64,000 nt of DNA from contig JBLDXI010000025.1 of NCBI GenBank assembly GCA_047495785.1, positions 1,240,001-1,304,000 of the forward strand. Reading direction: 5' to 3'. Both the position numbers and the translations under genes were made by a program. This DNA comes from Lepidodermella squamata (Eukaryota; Gastrotricha). Shown here one piece after another: positions 40,731-51,878 of the stretch. How positions within the stretch are numbered: position 1 is the stretch's first letter; each line of letters begins with the position of its first letter. Below the pieces are notes generated by a model, which searched no databases, was not told the origin of the DNA, and worked only from the letters and a program-made list of their open reading frames with translations.

Positions 40731-43587
40731 CTATGTATTATTCCATTTTGCTATGTTTTCGAGTTTTTCAGCCTTCACTGAAACCGGCAGCAGCAAAAGG
40801 AAGCTCATGATCGCAGAATAGACGAGTTCGATGAAAGCCAATACTGCGTTGAACACGCACGGCTTGTTGGACGAAGCGACCAACGCAAAGATAATCACGC
40901 CAGCAGCAAGCATCGTCAGTGCATTCACTGCAGCTGCCCGGAATAGCTTGCAACTCAGCGCTAACTCGATGGGCATTATCCGCCGTCTCAGATCAACAGA
41001 ATACAGATTCGCAAGCGAAATCAGTACCAAATTGAAAGAAAGAATCGCGCCAAGCCAATAGTTCGAATTTGCTGAGTTGCAGGACATAAGACTAAGCTCG
41101 AAGTAAGTATCCGCTTTCTCATCAAAGGCAGCAGGATTGTGGGTCAAAACAAGTTGCATAGGTTCTTTGATGAACCAAACAAGAATGAACCCAAGGTTGA
41201 TTGACATGGTCGAAATGAGTGATTGTGAAATCTGAAGTTCGTTATTCTGTTTGTCACTTTGAAGAGTAGATACGTATCTTTGGTTCACTATTCCTTTTCT
41301 TTCATACAACAAGCTGCTCGGTTGATCATTCGAGGATATCTTTAACTTCGCGAGATTGTTAATGTAACGAATAGCTCGATTATAAACGCGGTAGGTTCTC
41401 ACTCGAACGAACTTGCTGTAGACTAAAAGTTGACTGAAAATTAGGCAGTGAAACATACTTAGGCTTATCGATATGAACACTAATCTCCATCCGCATTCCG
41501 TTGCTGGAGAGAAATCATGACCAATTATTGAGAAAATTGCTGACGCGTTCAAGCTTAAACAGGCGGAGAAAACGAAGCACTTCTTCCAATTGATGTAAAA
41601 CGTCTCTGGTTTTGCTAGAGTTGCTCCGAAGAGCAGAAGGCTCTGGACTAGAGTTAGTAAAACAGAAAAGCAAGGAACAGCGACGTTGAGTACACTGCCG
41701 CAGTACCCGATCCTCTGCTCGATAATAGACAAATCCTTGGGAGAGAGGCCGGTTTTTGTATTCCATACGGGTACAGCATCAAGCTGAAACGAATATGACC
41801 GGTTTTCGTGATGGTACTTGAGATGAGCCACTCTTCGAAGTTTCAAGTTGTAGGCTTGCATTATCGATAGGTCTTGATACATCTCACCGTTAACATCTCG
41901 CTTAATTCTCGGATTGCGAAACCCAACAGCCTCGAGTTTCGCTGCTTCTCGATTAGCTATGCTGTAAATCAAGGCCCTATATCTGATCTCTTTGAAATTA
42001 GCAAGGGAAAGGTTGAAGTCTTGATTTAGAACAGCCTCGGTTTTGTTTAGGACCAGTAGTGTGAACATTTGAGAGTCGTGATGGGTGTAGCGAACGCTGT
42101 AACTCCCAGAAATATCTGCGACCTGAGCCATTTTCGAGGTAACTCGTTTGTCGTATTCGGTAGGGCTCATACCAAGGCTCGACAGAGCTGGCATATCAAA
42201 AGAAGTTGTCGGAATGCCGATTGCAAACGTCGCCGACAACTGTATGTCAAGTATTTGCCTGGTACATCCATCTGATATGTAGGCGTCTCGATCTAGGTTC
42301 CAAGTCAAGCATGCCGGAATGGAGACGATAAATTGATACAGCGGAGGTCTTATGCCATTGTGATAGGCTTTGCATAGCAAAATCTGGCACTCATAAGCTC
42401 CGTATGGAAAAACAAGCACTACTCTGACATTTAGTAGGGGCTGTAGATCGGCATCATCCAACTCTTCGAACCAATAGGAACCAACAGACTCGCCAACTTC
42501 GATGTTGTTCGCCGTTAGCAACTTGAAGGTGTCACTAACTAGCATAGGAATGTCACGAAGCCACCACGAATATATAATACCGACCCGTTTCCATCCACCA
42601 ACACTCCGAACAGCCTCGAGAAACGCGTATTTGTACGTGTTCACGGAACCTAGTGTTGTATAGAGGTTGTTGAAGAATTTAGATCTTCGAGATTCGATGA
42701 AAGGCCCAGCGCAGCTTTGCGTTACCTGAATGAAAATTTGACATGAAATGAACATAGTTCAACACGATGGAGACATAGTCGACTCGAAAAAAACCATGTC
42801 TTGAACCTACTGAACCCTGTATGAGTGGTCATGTACAGTTCGTGTGGTATATGGGGGTCTATTCAAAGCAACTACGGCGCGCTTATGTCGACTGAAGTTG
42901 TCTTATACTTGCTGAGATTGGTGAGATGCAACCTCTTTCTCGTTTGATTCAATCCTTCAAAGTTATTTGACTGATCTTAAAATAGAAAAACTCTAAAGAT
43001 AACTCCTAATCAGCAAAAAATGTTTATTCGCTTATCAAAAATGAGTAGGGTGGGGAAGAACGAACACGTGGTCATTTTAATACTATTTTTGGCTTAAACG
43101 TTGATCTTTGCGATGCGTGCTTAATTCAGCCTGGCTATTAGGCTATTAAGCTATTATACCCTGTAACCTGTATGAGCAACCTAAATTTTAGGGACTTTTT
43201 TATCTTGCTGGCGGAAGAGATGAAAAGTGAGCCTTTTACCATGACCATGTTGATGCCACGATACGTACCAGCGCTTGTGTCGCAGTCTCCATCTGGTCCT
43301 GTAAGAACAGGCGCTAAGCAAGAGTCGCCAGGCAACTCCAACTCCAACAGCTCCCTCGCGTATCTGTTGCCAGAATCTTCGTCAGTAACAATCAGAGGAT
43401 ATGGAACTATTTCGAAGTTTGCTAATAAACTCGACGCGTCATTTACGTATTCAGCAAGGGCGTAAACACTGGCATTGGTTATATCTGATCCGCTAACCAT
43501 GGCTGGCCACAGCAGCTTTGGTCTAGCAGCTTCGCTAGACGCCAAGAGCATCGTTGCAAGTAACAATATTGCGAAAACCACAGGCAT
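40731..43587 (-). CDS. Divergent GABA-B-like class C GPCR with one intron
   Basis: Exon 1 (43587-43240) and exon 2 (42725-40731) join in phase 0 across a 514-bp intron (GTAAAAGG ... TTCATTCAG), the longest found here, to 780 residues. The ATG at 43587 begins a signal peptide (MPVVFAILLLATMLLASSEA); the frame is open upstream, but without a better start. The ligand domain is strongly divergent: the LAD/YPNLW region reads QSCAGPFIESRRSKFF, and both members of the inferred ligand-domain cysteine pair are missing (SGSDITNASV and YTHHDSQ). The classical pair TM3 top Cys (TECGWRLVF) and single loop-2 Cys (SLMSCNSA) is present. KEPMQLVL follows TM4. The gene is intact and may represent an older receptor lineage. 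Confidence 0.85.
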
Positions 43588-44798
43588 ATTAGCCGGCTTC
43601 TTAAGTTTAATTTCTAAAAATAATGAAGAATTTTGGTTAAAGGACGCACGTTGAAGAAAATGTTGTGGAAGGTGAGTAGAGGGTCTACAATGACAAGCGA
43701 TTACGACCACTGATTATCGCTTGGCACCTGCTGATATCGTTTACGAACATGTATTACGCCAGCATGTATTACGGGTTCTTCACATCTATTGTTAATATGA
43801 AGAATTCTTTTATCGAGCCCTGATCCTCGAACTGTGAACTCCTGTTAATGAAAGAAAACCCTGATCCATTGAAAACTATTTTCTCAAATAATATTAGCAC
43901 TCAGCACTACAAGAATTTTCCTATCTACACGATATCTACACGAGTTTTTTAACGGTGGCAATTTCAACTGAACTTTTAGGAAGGAATTTAGAGAATACCT
44001 TATTGCCGGATATTATTGTGAATCAAGAAGGCGTAGCAGCCTTCAATTCTCAAATAAAGAGTAAGTGAAGCATGCAATCATACTTTGACAGTGTCTCAAA
44101 TTTCTGTTACGTATATAGCGTGCGGTTTGAAGTAAGGAACGTTTTTGCTTTTCAAATCACCCAGATTTTATTATTCATAAAAAACCATCGTGACATTTTA
44201 AAATAACGACTCCTTTCAAATGCTTTCAACGCGAACGCGAGGGTGCAGCCTACTGCTGGCAGGATGGATATTTCCGGCGAGAGGCTGCGAGGAATTGCGA
44301 GCCGACGCCTTTTTATCTGAAGTTTCAAGCTAGTACCTTTTTACCTTTTAAACTATGGGCCTCGAAAACATGAGACGTGCTTTGCCTTGACGCGAAAGGG
44401 TTCAGACAGCCCATGAAATCAATGACCGAAATGCATCAAGTTTATGCTGACTTTTAAAATTCCAAACTTGGTTTGCTGGTTCCACTGATTTTGGACAAAC
44501 GAATAAAAATCAATTATCAATTGTACCGCAGAAGCGCAATCTCAACAAGTGGCAGCCCAACCAATGCACTATTTCCTCTGCTTTTTCCACATGTTCGTTT
44601 TGCCTTGACCTGGAAAATCGCATAATTAAGGGCTGCAATTTTGACAATCAAGCGCGAACGATTTCTAGCAATATTTTTCATTTAAAGAGAAATTAGAATT
44701 TTAGAAATAAAATATATTGGCTCAAGATTGTTTCCTTTCTGGAATTTTACAGTTCGGAAAAGTGGCTCGGTCATGAATGTTTGTTTTACGCTGAAATG
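43588..44798. other. Intergenic region of 1.2 kb
   Basis: I see no gene or strong repeat. It separates the minus-strand receptor from the decayed receptor copy. Confidence 0.4.
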
Positions 44799-45511
44799 AT
44801 GAAATCAAGTCAGAGCTTACTTTTAGCACCAGCTTTGCTCAATCGCTCAGAAGCCATATAACTTGACTGTTACGTCAATGTTCCCATTCACTGGAGTAGC
44901 TTTGAGTTTCCGAATAACGTGCCTTTGAAGCCGTCGTTGGGCATTTCAACAAACGCCGCGACATGTTAGGAGACTACAACATTATCCTGCAAACAGCAGA
45001 TGAATCCAACGGCATCTTGAATCTCATGCAAATTGCAAATTATGCTCGTTCAATGGAAGAGACTTCATTTTCATTTCCATCTCGGCCAGTTTTAGGCGAT
45101 GGATTTTCCTCGTGTGTAATTAGGGGCGCCCCCTTGCTGAAACCCCTTAATCTAATCCAAATATGCTATGCATGTACTGCACCGGCTTTGGCGGACCATA
45201 TTCGTTACCCAAACCTCTGGTTGCCAATGGCCGCCGGAGATGTTCTAGCCATGGTAATTGTCCAATTCACTCCGTTCTCTATGGAAAAATTCGGAACTTA
45301 CCATGATTTCCTCAAAATTATTTGGGCATATGATCATTATCACAAATCGCATAAATTTGGGTAATATGCATTCTTCACTATATTTTCAGACTTTCAGACT
45401 AGTTCAGTTTATTACGATAAGAAATGCCATGATGAGACAAACAACGCGCGCTGGCAAGCAATTTCGGCCATATCTAGTACTTTGAAAGACATCGATCAGG
45501 TCACGAAATGA
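44799..45511 (+). pseudogene. Decayed GABA-B-like receptor copy related to member 8
   Basis: The start (MMKSSQSLLLAPALLN) is followed by out-of-frame QKPYNLTVTSMFPFTGVA, then a small deletion after ITC. A long stretch in another frame then matches member 8 (ADESNGILNLMQIANYARSM, then RGAPLLKPLNLIQIC, HIRYPNLW, MAAGDVLAM). Similarity stops near 45275. About 150 bp further on, MMRQTT and STLKDIDQVTK match the intracellular-loop region of member 7 (NMRQNLSTVTKVTLKDID), so the middle of the gene is deleted. Several stops exclude function. Confidence 0.8.
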
Positions 45512-45631
45512 GGGGTGAAATTTTGAAGCCTGTGCACGTAGCAAAACGAAACAGCCAATTATTTGAGTATACATATAGACACACGAAAACGATTTCGAAT
45601 GGAGTTAACAAAGATTGTTGTTCCTTTTTCA

Positions 45632-48013
45632 ATGAAATTCTGGTCGACTTTGATTGCATTCTCAAGCCTAGTCATGGCTTGCTGTGCCATCAAACCGTAC
45701 AATATGACCCTAATGCAAATTTTTCTGTTCTCAGGCATAACGCCTGGCTACGGAAACGTCTGCCGAGCTTCTGCCGAAATAGTCATCGATCTTGTGAATC
45801 GAAGAAACGACATTCTGCCAGATTATAACATCATCTCCGATTTCGAGGACGAAATGGTGGGGAAAAACGTAGCTCGATTGGTTGCAATGTATTCTCAATC
45901 AGTTCTCGACTCGGCAGGTCCGATGTATTACTCTCCTCTGATTCTTGGCAGTGCCATGTCTTCCGGGGTCGCTAGAAGTGCCCCGCTTTTCAAACCGCTC
46001 AATTTAATTCAAATGTGCTACTCCTGTAGTGCTGCTTACCTAGCAGACCATTTAAAATATCCCAATCTGTGGCTCACATGGTCGACTGGGGATCTTTCAG
46101 CAATGTCTATTGTTACATTTATTGCCAAAGTCGGAAACTGGAAACGTATCGGGATTCTCACGTCTCCGTTGAATTCCTACGACTACTCCACGGCTACTTG
46201 GATTCTGAAAATCGCCATGGAGGCCAAAATAGAAGTTCCTGTATTCAATATTCGGCTTGAATTTGACGAAGAATCTGTAGCGCCGTTTCTAGATCACGAT
46301 TTGAGAATACTTTCTGTCGCGAATACGCATACGGAGGACGTTTGGAAGTTTTACTGTATGGCTTACAAGAAAGGAATACGGGGACCGAAATATGTCTTTT
46401 TCCTTGACTCAGTCAGCTACCTAGAGGCTAAACTTCTCCCCGAAGAAATAATTCCAGGCTGTCATAAGAGCGTCGTGATTGAACAATATCAAAACGTTAT
46501 CTGGTTTTCATCGGCCCTACAAAATCTCGATCCGACCCAGAAATCTGAGCTCGGCTACGATTCGGTAGAATTCGACCGAATGCTTGATCGCTACATGTCC
46601 GATCGAAACATCTCGAAATCGCAAGACTATGCTGGATTCAGAACAACATGCCACGACACGACTCTCAAAGGCATAATTTCCTTACATAATGCTGATAAAA
46701 AACTTCAGAAATTAGGAATGTCGCTGAGAGACTATAGGAATTATTCAGAAATCGTCGCAAAAGTGGTGAACGATTCTGTTGCGACATCGAGAGTGGCTGG
46801 AATCCGAATCGGGCCTATGCAGTACAGCGACAGAGGACAGGTTGATGACGATCAGTTGGTTGTTATGTATCTGGATCCGAAGAAGGGATTGCTGAATCAC
46901 TACGCTCTAAAACGCTTCCGAAACTCCACAACATTCAGCGTTGAATCCTTCTATTTTGATAAGCTGGTGCCATTCAAATGGGTGGCTTGGAATGGGGTCC
47001 CTCGAGATTCTATGATTTTCACGGCTATAACTGCTGACGTTAGTTTATCTGGCCTCATAGCGATCGCGATCATTTGTTCCCTAGTTGCCCTGATTGATGT
47101 ATTGGGACTGATCTTCATTTGCTTGAGACATTCAGCATTATGCTGTGCTTTACCGATTTCCAAGGCCATAGGATTGATTGCTTGTATTCTCATAAATATT
47201 ACAGCGATCCTTAACGCTGCTGGAAATGATTCAAAACCTCTGACCTTTTCAAATCTAAGGATAGTTTTCATCGTTATCGGCTTGAGTCTGTTTAACGGGT
47301 CGATCGGACTTCGATCAATGTCACCATCTCGAATTTTCGAAATTGCCCACAGTTCTCCAACGCAAAAGACCAGGTACAAACTTACGGCAACTGCAAGCCA
47401 TGCTAAGGGCCAAGTAACTCTGCAACAGCTCAAATATGTCGATTTATTCATTGCTAAAGCCACCCTCAGTTTAGCTTTGATTTTTGTAGTCATCGTCATA
47501 ATTTGGTTAACTAGCGATCCACTCCTATGTAAAACGGAAGTAATGGGAGGAGTTCCGGTTTATCAGTCAACTTCGGACACATTTCTGAAAACTTTCGTAA
47601 CGAGCTGCGCATCTTCAAATCATACTATTTGGGCATCTGTGCTGATCTTCGTCAATTTGATCTTCTTAATTGTAGCCGCGATTTCTTATTACCAGTTTAA
47701 GCAAAGAAAGCTTAACATCCCAGCCCTAGACAGCTTGATTGATATCCCAATCAATCTTATGATATCGATATCGGTATATTTGGCTGCTGCCCTAATTATT
47801 CTGATCTTGAGAGATCCTATCAGTCAGCGGCTTGTTATTGCTATTGCATGCCTGATCTTATCAGCGGCTTCAACTGCTGCATGGCTGATTCCTCATTTTT
47901 CAAGTATCGATTTAAGCGAAAATTCCCCGATGGACATTATCGTGATTAGCAAGGTTCGAAATGACCACTCAAAGTTCTCAGAGTTGGGGGGTGACGGGAA
48001 ACATTCGACATGA
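45632..48013 (+). CDS. GABA-B-receptor-like class C GPCR, array member 10
   Basis: Two in-frame ATGs could start the protein. The one at 45632 gives a 22-residue signal peptide (MKFWSTLIAFSSLVMACCA) of the same length as in the other members and a 793-residue product; the one at 45599 would add eleven residues. The ligand domain is of the first-array type (CYSCSAAYLADHLKYPNLW), although the gene lies at the end of the second array. One loop has an inserted residue (YAGFRTTCHD). The seven-helix part has WLTSDPLLC after TM4 and VTSC in loop 2. The tail of about 40 residues is acidic-Ser rich. It is intronless, intact, and faces the secreted-protein cluster tail to tail, with only 47 bp between stop codons. 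Confidence 0.9.
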   Translation: MKFWSTLIAFSSLVMACCAIKPYNMTLMQIFLFSGITPGYGNVCRASAEIVIDLVNRRNDILPDYNIISDFEDEMVGKNVARLVAMYSQSVLDSAGPMYYSPLILGSAMSSGVARSAPLFKPLNLIQMCYSCSAAYLADHLKYPNLWLTWSTGDLSAMSIVTFIAKVGNWKRIGILTSPLNSYDYSTATWILKIAMEAKIEVPVFNIRLEFDEESVAPFLDHDLRILSVANTHTEDVWKFYCMAYKKGIRGPKYVFFLDSVSYLEAKLLPEEIIPGCHKSVVIEQYQNVIWFSSALQNLDPTQKSELGYDSVEFDRMLDRYMSDRNISKSQDYAGFRTTCHDTTLKGIISLHNADKKLQKLGMSLRDYRNYSEIVAKVVNDSVATSRVAGIRIGPMQYSDRGQVDDDQLVVMYLDPKKGLLNHYALKRFRNSTTFSVESFYFDKLVPFKWVAWNGVPRDSMIFTAITADVSLSGLIAIAIICSLVALIDVLGLIFICLRHSALCCALPISKAIGLIACILINITAILNAAGNDSKPLTFSNLRIVFIVIGLSLFNGSIGLRSMSPSRIFEIAHSSPTQKTRYKLTATASHAKGQVTLQQLKYVDLFIAKATLSLALIFVVIVIIWLTSDPLLCKTEVMGGVPVYQSTSDTFLKTFVTSCASSNHTIWASVLIFVNLIFLIVAAISYYQFKQRKLNIPALDSLIDIPINLMISISVYLAAALIILILRDPISQRLVIAIACLILSAASTAAWLIPHFSSIDLSENSPMDIIVISKVRNDHSKFSELGGDGKHST

Positions 48014-48060
48014 CTGAGAATTCATTAACCTCACTACAGACTTTATTTCATCTAATAAGA

Positions 48061-48636
48061 CTAATTATTAGCTTTGTCAGCTTGCTGGCACACGTTCTTG
48101 TAAAAATTCGCATCTGCCGCAATTTTCCTTAGCAATTTGACGAGATTGCGATGCTGACGATAAAACTCAGCATCGGGCGGGGGCTGGGCATTGCGCATTC
48201 CAAGCGTCACATTACCGATGATTGCTTGCCACCGCCTCGAAGCGACCTCCTCCGCTGGATTTCGCCCTAACGCTAATGACGCCGAGTACTGCAGAAGATT
48301 GGCTTTCACGCAAAGAGCAGATTGAATTTTACGGCAGTTCTTAACGAGCCCAGACGAAGCGAATGACATATAGAACGTGACGTTATCGTGTTGCTGTTGA
48401 TGTTGATCGTCGCAAAATCGGGTTCGTAAAATGTGCCCTGTCATCAGGGCAACAATTTTGTCCTGCACTCTGTTATGTTTCTTCGTAACCTTATGGTGCG
48501 CTCGTTCAACATAATGCTGGTAATCTCGGGTTTGACCAACTGCATTCACTGGAACTAGTTCTATCTCTACAAAAGTTAACTTAGCGCTTGCTAATTCGCT
48601 AAAGATGAATGCTGAAATTATAAAATGGAAATACAT
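48061..48636 (-). CDS. Secreted four-Cys family protein 1
   Basis: This 191-residue protein has a signal peptide (MYFHFIISAFIFSELASA) and is the first of fourteen related small genes on this strand. I do not recognise the domain in any named family. The shared pattern is one Cys near TRFC, then C-x7-C (NCRKIQSALCVKA), then a terminal Cys (NFYKNVCQQAD), all in sequence that looks helical. This copy has a long His/Gln-rich stretch before the second Cys, two NxT sites and a Pro-rich insertion (NAQPPPDAEF). No intron is seen. Its nearest relative is the next gene, at 48673; the two share KAN/KSNxLxY and VCQQA. Confidence 0.8.
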   Translation of the reverse strand: MYFHFIISAFIFSELASAKLTFVEIELVPVNAVGQTRDYQHYVERAHHKVTKKHNRVQDKIVALMTGHILRTRFCDDQHQQQHDNVTFYMSFASSGLVKNCRKIQSALCVKANLLQYSASLALGRNPAEEVASRRWQAIIGNVTLGMRNAQPPPDAEFYRQHRNLVKLLRKIAADANFYKNVCQQADKANN

Positions 48637-48672
48637 TTTTTTGGAAAAATGACTAGTTTATTAGCTCGACTG

Positions 48673-49212
48673 TCACTGATTGTTTGCTTGTTGACACACA
48701 AGTCGGAATAAACGAGCGTCATTTACGAGATTGCGCCACAATTTGATGAGGTTGCTCCTGTTTTTGCCGGCGTCATTTGCGGCCTTAATTGACTCGCGCG
48801 ATGCAAAATAGTGCAGGACATTCGACTTCATGCAGAGGGCATCTCGCTTCTGGCTGCATCGTCGGTTAAGCTCGGACGCCGCCAAATTAGCCGGGACGAA
48901 AGCTTTTTCCAGTTTCAGGTCGCAGAACTTGCCGCGGAAGTAGGCGGCGCTGAGGATGACCGTTCTGACGTTTGCATCTTCCTTTGCAGTAGCCAGGTCT
49001 TGCTCCGGCAGAGTGCACGGTGACTCTTGACTAGATTCCTTATTTTCAGCAACCATTGGAGTTGCGAGTTTGTTTTCGATAAGTTCTCGACCCATGTCGC
49101 CCGCCACTTTCTCCAGCTCTCCAAACCGTAATTTCTCAGGGGCTTCATTTGCGGAACAACTCGCCAGCAGAAGATGGCAGACAGTTAGTAGCTTTATTAG
49201 ACCTTTTCGCAT
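48673..49212 (-). CDS. Secreted four-Cys family protein 2
   Basis: The product has 179 residues with a signal peptide (MRKGLIKLLTVCHLLLASCSA). The mature protein starts with an acidic region of about 70 residues, then the family domain: YFRGKFC, RCSQKRDALCMKSNVLHYFA and FRLVCQQANNQ. The 36-bp gap to the neighbouring gene is small enough that the 3' untranslated region of this gene must overlap the upstream region of the next. An extra cysteine (SPCTLPEQ) in the N-terminal region is not shared with other members. Function unknown. Confidence 0.8.
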   Translation of the reverse strand: MRKGLIKLLTVCHLLLASCSANEAPEKLRFGELEKVAGDMGRELIENKLATPMVAENKESSQESPCTLPEQDLATAKEDANVRTVILSAAYFRGKFCDLKLEKAFVPANLAASELNRRCSQKRDALCMKSNVLHYFASRESIKAANDAGKNRSNLIKLWRNLVNDARLFRLVCQQANNQ

Positions 49213-51488
49213 TTTGTATAATTTGAAAGAATAAGAACGAAATAACGAATAAGAGTCAAAGCAGAGCCTTATGAACGCAACAGACGTCCGCTTTCAAATT
49301 ACACTGCGATCTCTCACCGCACAATATGATGAAGCCTCCTACTCAATCAATTTGCTTAAAAATGATGTTTAGTTTGGGCGCTTTTATTCGGTACAGTTGG
49401 ACACCGATACATCAGCGGAGATGAGAATCGAGAAGAAGGATTACGATTCTAGGCATTGGAGGAGGCGGGTTTTATGAAACCACAGATATTTTTAGTTCTA
49501 GCGTAAATTTAAAATTGCGCATTTCCAAATCCCAATTGGAAGCCCCATCGGGTTGCGCAATAGTAAGAACTAGTGGACCTGTGTCACAAATTTGTAATGT
49601 TTATCGAAAACGCTAAAAATACTATGCTCCCACGATATCTGCAAGGGGGCGTTATCCACGCGGTTTCAATTTTCGAGAACTGTGGTTATGTAGAGGGCGG
49701 TAAAAGACCTCAAGTGCATCACTGCTGGGACGACGATGTTGTACTGGTTAGCTATTTCTGGTTTAACCTAAAATGGCTGAATGAGAATTTAGCTAACTTG
49801 TATATATTATCGCTGACATTTATCACTTTTCAATGATGCCATCAAAGTAGTTTCGATTTTGAGAAAAGCCTTCGACATGTAATTTCCTTCTGACGTGGAG
49901 CTTTATTCTACCAATTCCACGGGCAATTTTCAAGATTTGAAGGTATTTCTGTTTTTTTTTTACCTTAAAGGAGCATACCGTATTTTACGAATTATAAGAC
50001 CCTGCCCTGTATTTTTTCAAACGGGGTTCAAGTCCTGCTCTGTAATTAGGGTCTGCCCTTTAATTTTTCGAGCCTAATCAGTTACCTGAAGATTACCTAG
50101 ATCAACAGTTAAAACTAAAACCGCCGAATAGCCACTATAGCTACTGTCTTCCACCTGTGACTACATGCGTGAGGTGTTTGCTCAAGTGAATTAAGGTGGA
50201 TAAAGGACGATTAGCGCACTGAAGAAAAATCGCAACCATTCCAACTTCAACCAGTTGCCCAGCAGGCGCTTATGCAAGCCGCGTCATACAAGGCCCTGCC
50301 TATTAATACGGTTCTGTCCTTTATTATTTCAAATGGCCGTTACCCTCTGCTCCAGCATTTTTGAGACTCCAGCACAAGATTTCCCTTAAATATGTCTTCT
50401 TTGAAATCTCAATGTTTTGTTATAATGCCTAGCCAATAGATCTACAAATTTCGTGTATTTTCCGCTATGAGCGATCAGATAATGAGGTACCTTCAGCCAG
50501 CAGAGCCGATATCCACAATCCATGTATCGATCTCACAAATCAGTGGTTTTTCCGATACCTGCAGTCGTGGAAGCCAACATCGCTAATTGTCCTGCGAAGT
50601 TTGGGCGCCAGGTAGCTAAAATAACAAATGCTAGGTTCAGGGAGGGCATCAGCATCGATCGAAAAATGAAAACGCCGAAAATTAATACTCGTTTTTAGTG
50701 GTGCAATTGTTTGGATTCCAAAAAGAAATTTCACGATAGTTTTTTATCTAGCACATGACTTCTTTCATCCTGTAAAATGAATAATTTCACCGATGAATGA
50801 AAATACGATAAAAAATAACCTGAAACTGAATTGCAATCTCGCTGCGAGGAATAACATCAGTTTGGGAGCGGCTTCCATTTCTCCATTTCTCAAGTATCAT
50901 TGAAGTCTATGTAGATGGCGAATATATTTCGCCCTATGCATGTTTCCTGAGCCTTTTTCGACTGGGACCTACTTTTAAAAGTCGCCTCAAAGATTTAAGA
51001 CAGATCGTTTGTATTACATTTTTGTTTTTAAATCAATCTTTCAATCAATTTCGGGATTTGAATTAGTTTGTATTGTCCGACTGAAAGAAAAACACTTCGT
51101 CGTCTCCTATCCTCCTATGTTAACCTTATAAATCCCCTAGTTTTTCAAGCGATATATTTTTGATAAGCTGACATTATACTCCGCATCGAAATATGATCTT
51201 TGGGATAGGTGCGAGCCATGCGAGTACAGATTTAGAAATGTTGAGTGGAATATACAAATCAGCCCGCTCCCCAGCTTAAATTATCAGGATTAAATTTTCG
51301 CCATTTAGTACCACCAACTTAGAGCAGGAAAAATGTATAGTTGTAGTTTGTATAGATTCTATATTGCATTTTCTATATTGCAATTAAACACTATGTATGT
51401 AGGTATCTAGAGTAATTTGGATGCTATTCCTATCGATGAAAGGATTAAAGAGCGAAGCCTCGGGCGGCTGAACATCATTTTTATTCGA
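49213..51488. other. Intergenic region of 2.3 kb inside the secreted-protein cluster
   Basis: This is the largest empty stretch of the cluster together with 54.5-56.8 kb. Short related words such as CCCTGCCCTGTATTTTTTC and TCTGCCCTTTAATTTTTC recur at about 50003, 50050 and 50300, hinting at a degraded repeat. No gene is supported. Confidence 0.45.
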
Positions 51489-51878
51489 TCATAGAAGGCA
51501 CAATTCATTGAAAAGCTTCCAATCAGAACGGAATGTATCTTCCAATCTAAGTAACTCCTTCGCTTGTTTCTTCTGCATTGCTGCAAAATGCATGATGGAG
51601 GCTTTCGCACACATCATGGATCGAAAATTGAAGCAGATGCTCGATCGATTGATAGCGCTTCCATATTTCTGCATACAGTTTTTCAACCTGAATTCATTCG
51701 CGACAATCTGAGCAGAATTTTTCTCGGGGGCGTTGTAAGTTGAATCACTAAGCGTTTTGATCGACTCGGGAGGGTAGCCATCGCCTACTGCAGCTTGAGT
51801 GAACCCAACGAGAAATTTCAACAAAAAGGCTGAAACAATGAGAGGAGACCAAGTGGAAGCATTGTTAAACTTAGTCAT
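51489..51878 (-). CDS. Secreted four-Cys family protein 3
   Basis: The frame is open to 51986, but the ATG at 51878 is preferred because it places a hydrophobic segment (WSPLIVSAFLLKFLVGFTQA) near the start, giving 129 residues. The family cysteines are at FRLKNC, ICFNFRSMMCAKASIMHFAA (spacing x7) and FNELCLL, where the last Cys lies only two residues from the end. It stands alone between two wide spacers. The hydrophobic segment starts about ten residues in and could act as a signal anchor instead of a cleaved signal. Confidence 0.75.
   Translation of the reverse strand: MTKFNNASTWSPLIVSAFLLKFLVGFTQAAVGDGYPPESIKTLSDSTYNAPEKNSAQIVANEFRLKNCMQKYGSAINRSSICFNFRSMMCAKASIMHFAAMQKKQAKELLRLEDTFRSDWKLFNELCLL

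Noticed and set aside
44365-44376. Possible second copy of the MITE terminus (CATGAGACGT)
   Set aside because: Only ten bases match and no opposite terminus or target duplication is visible nearby.
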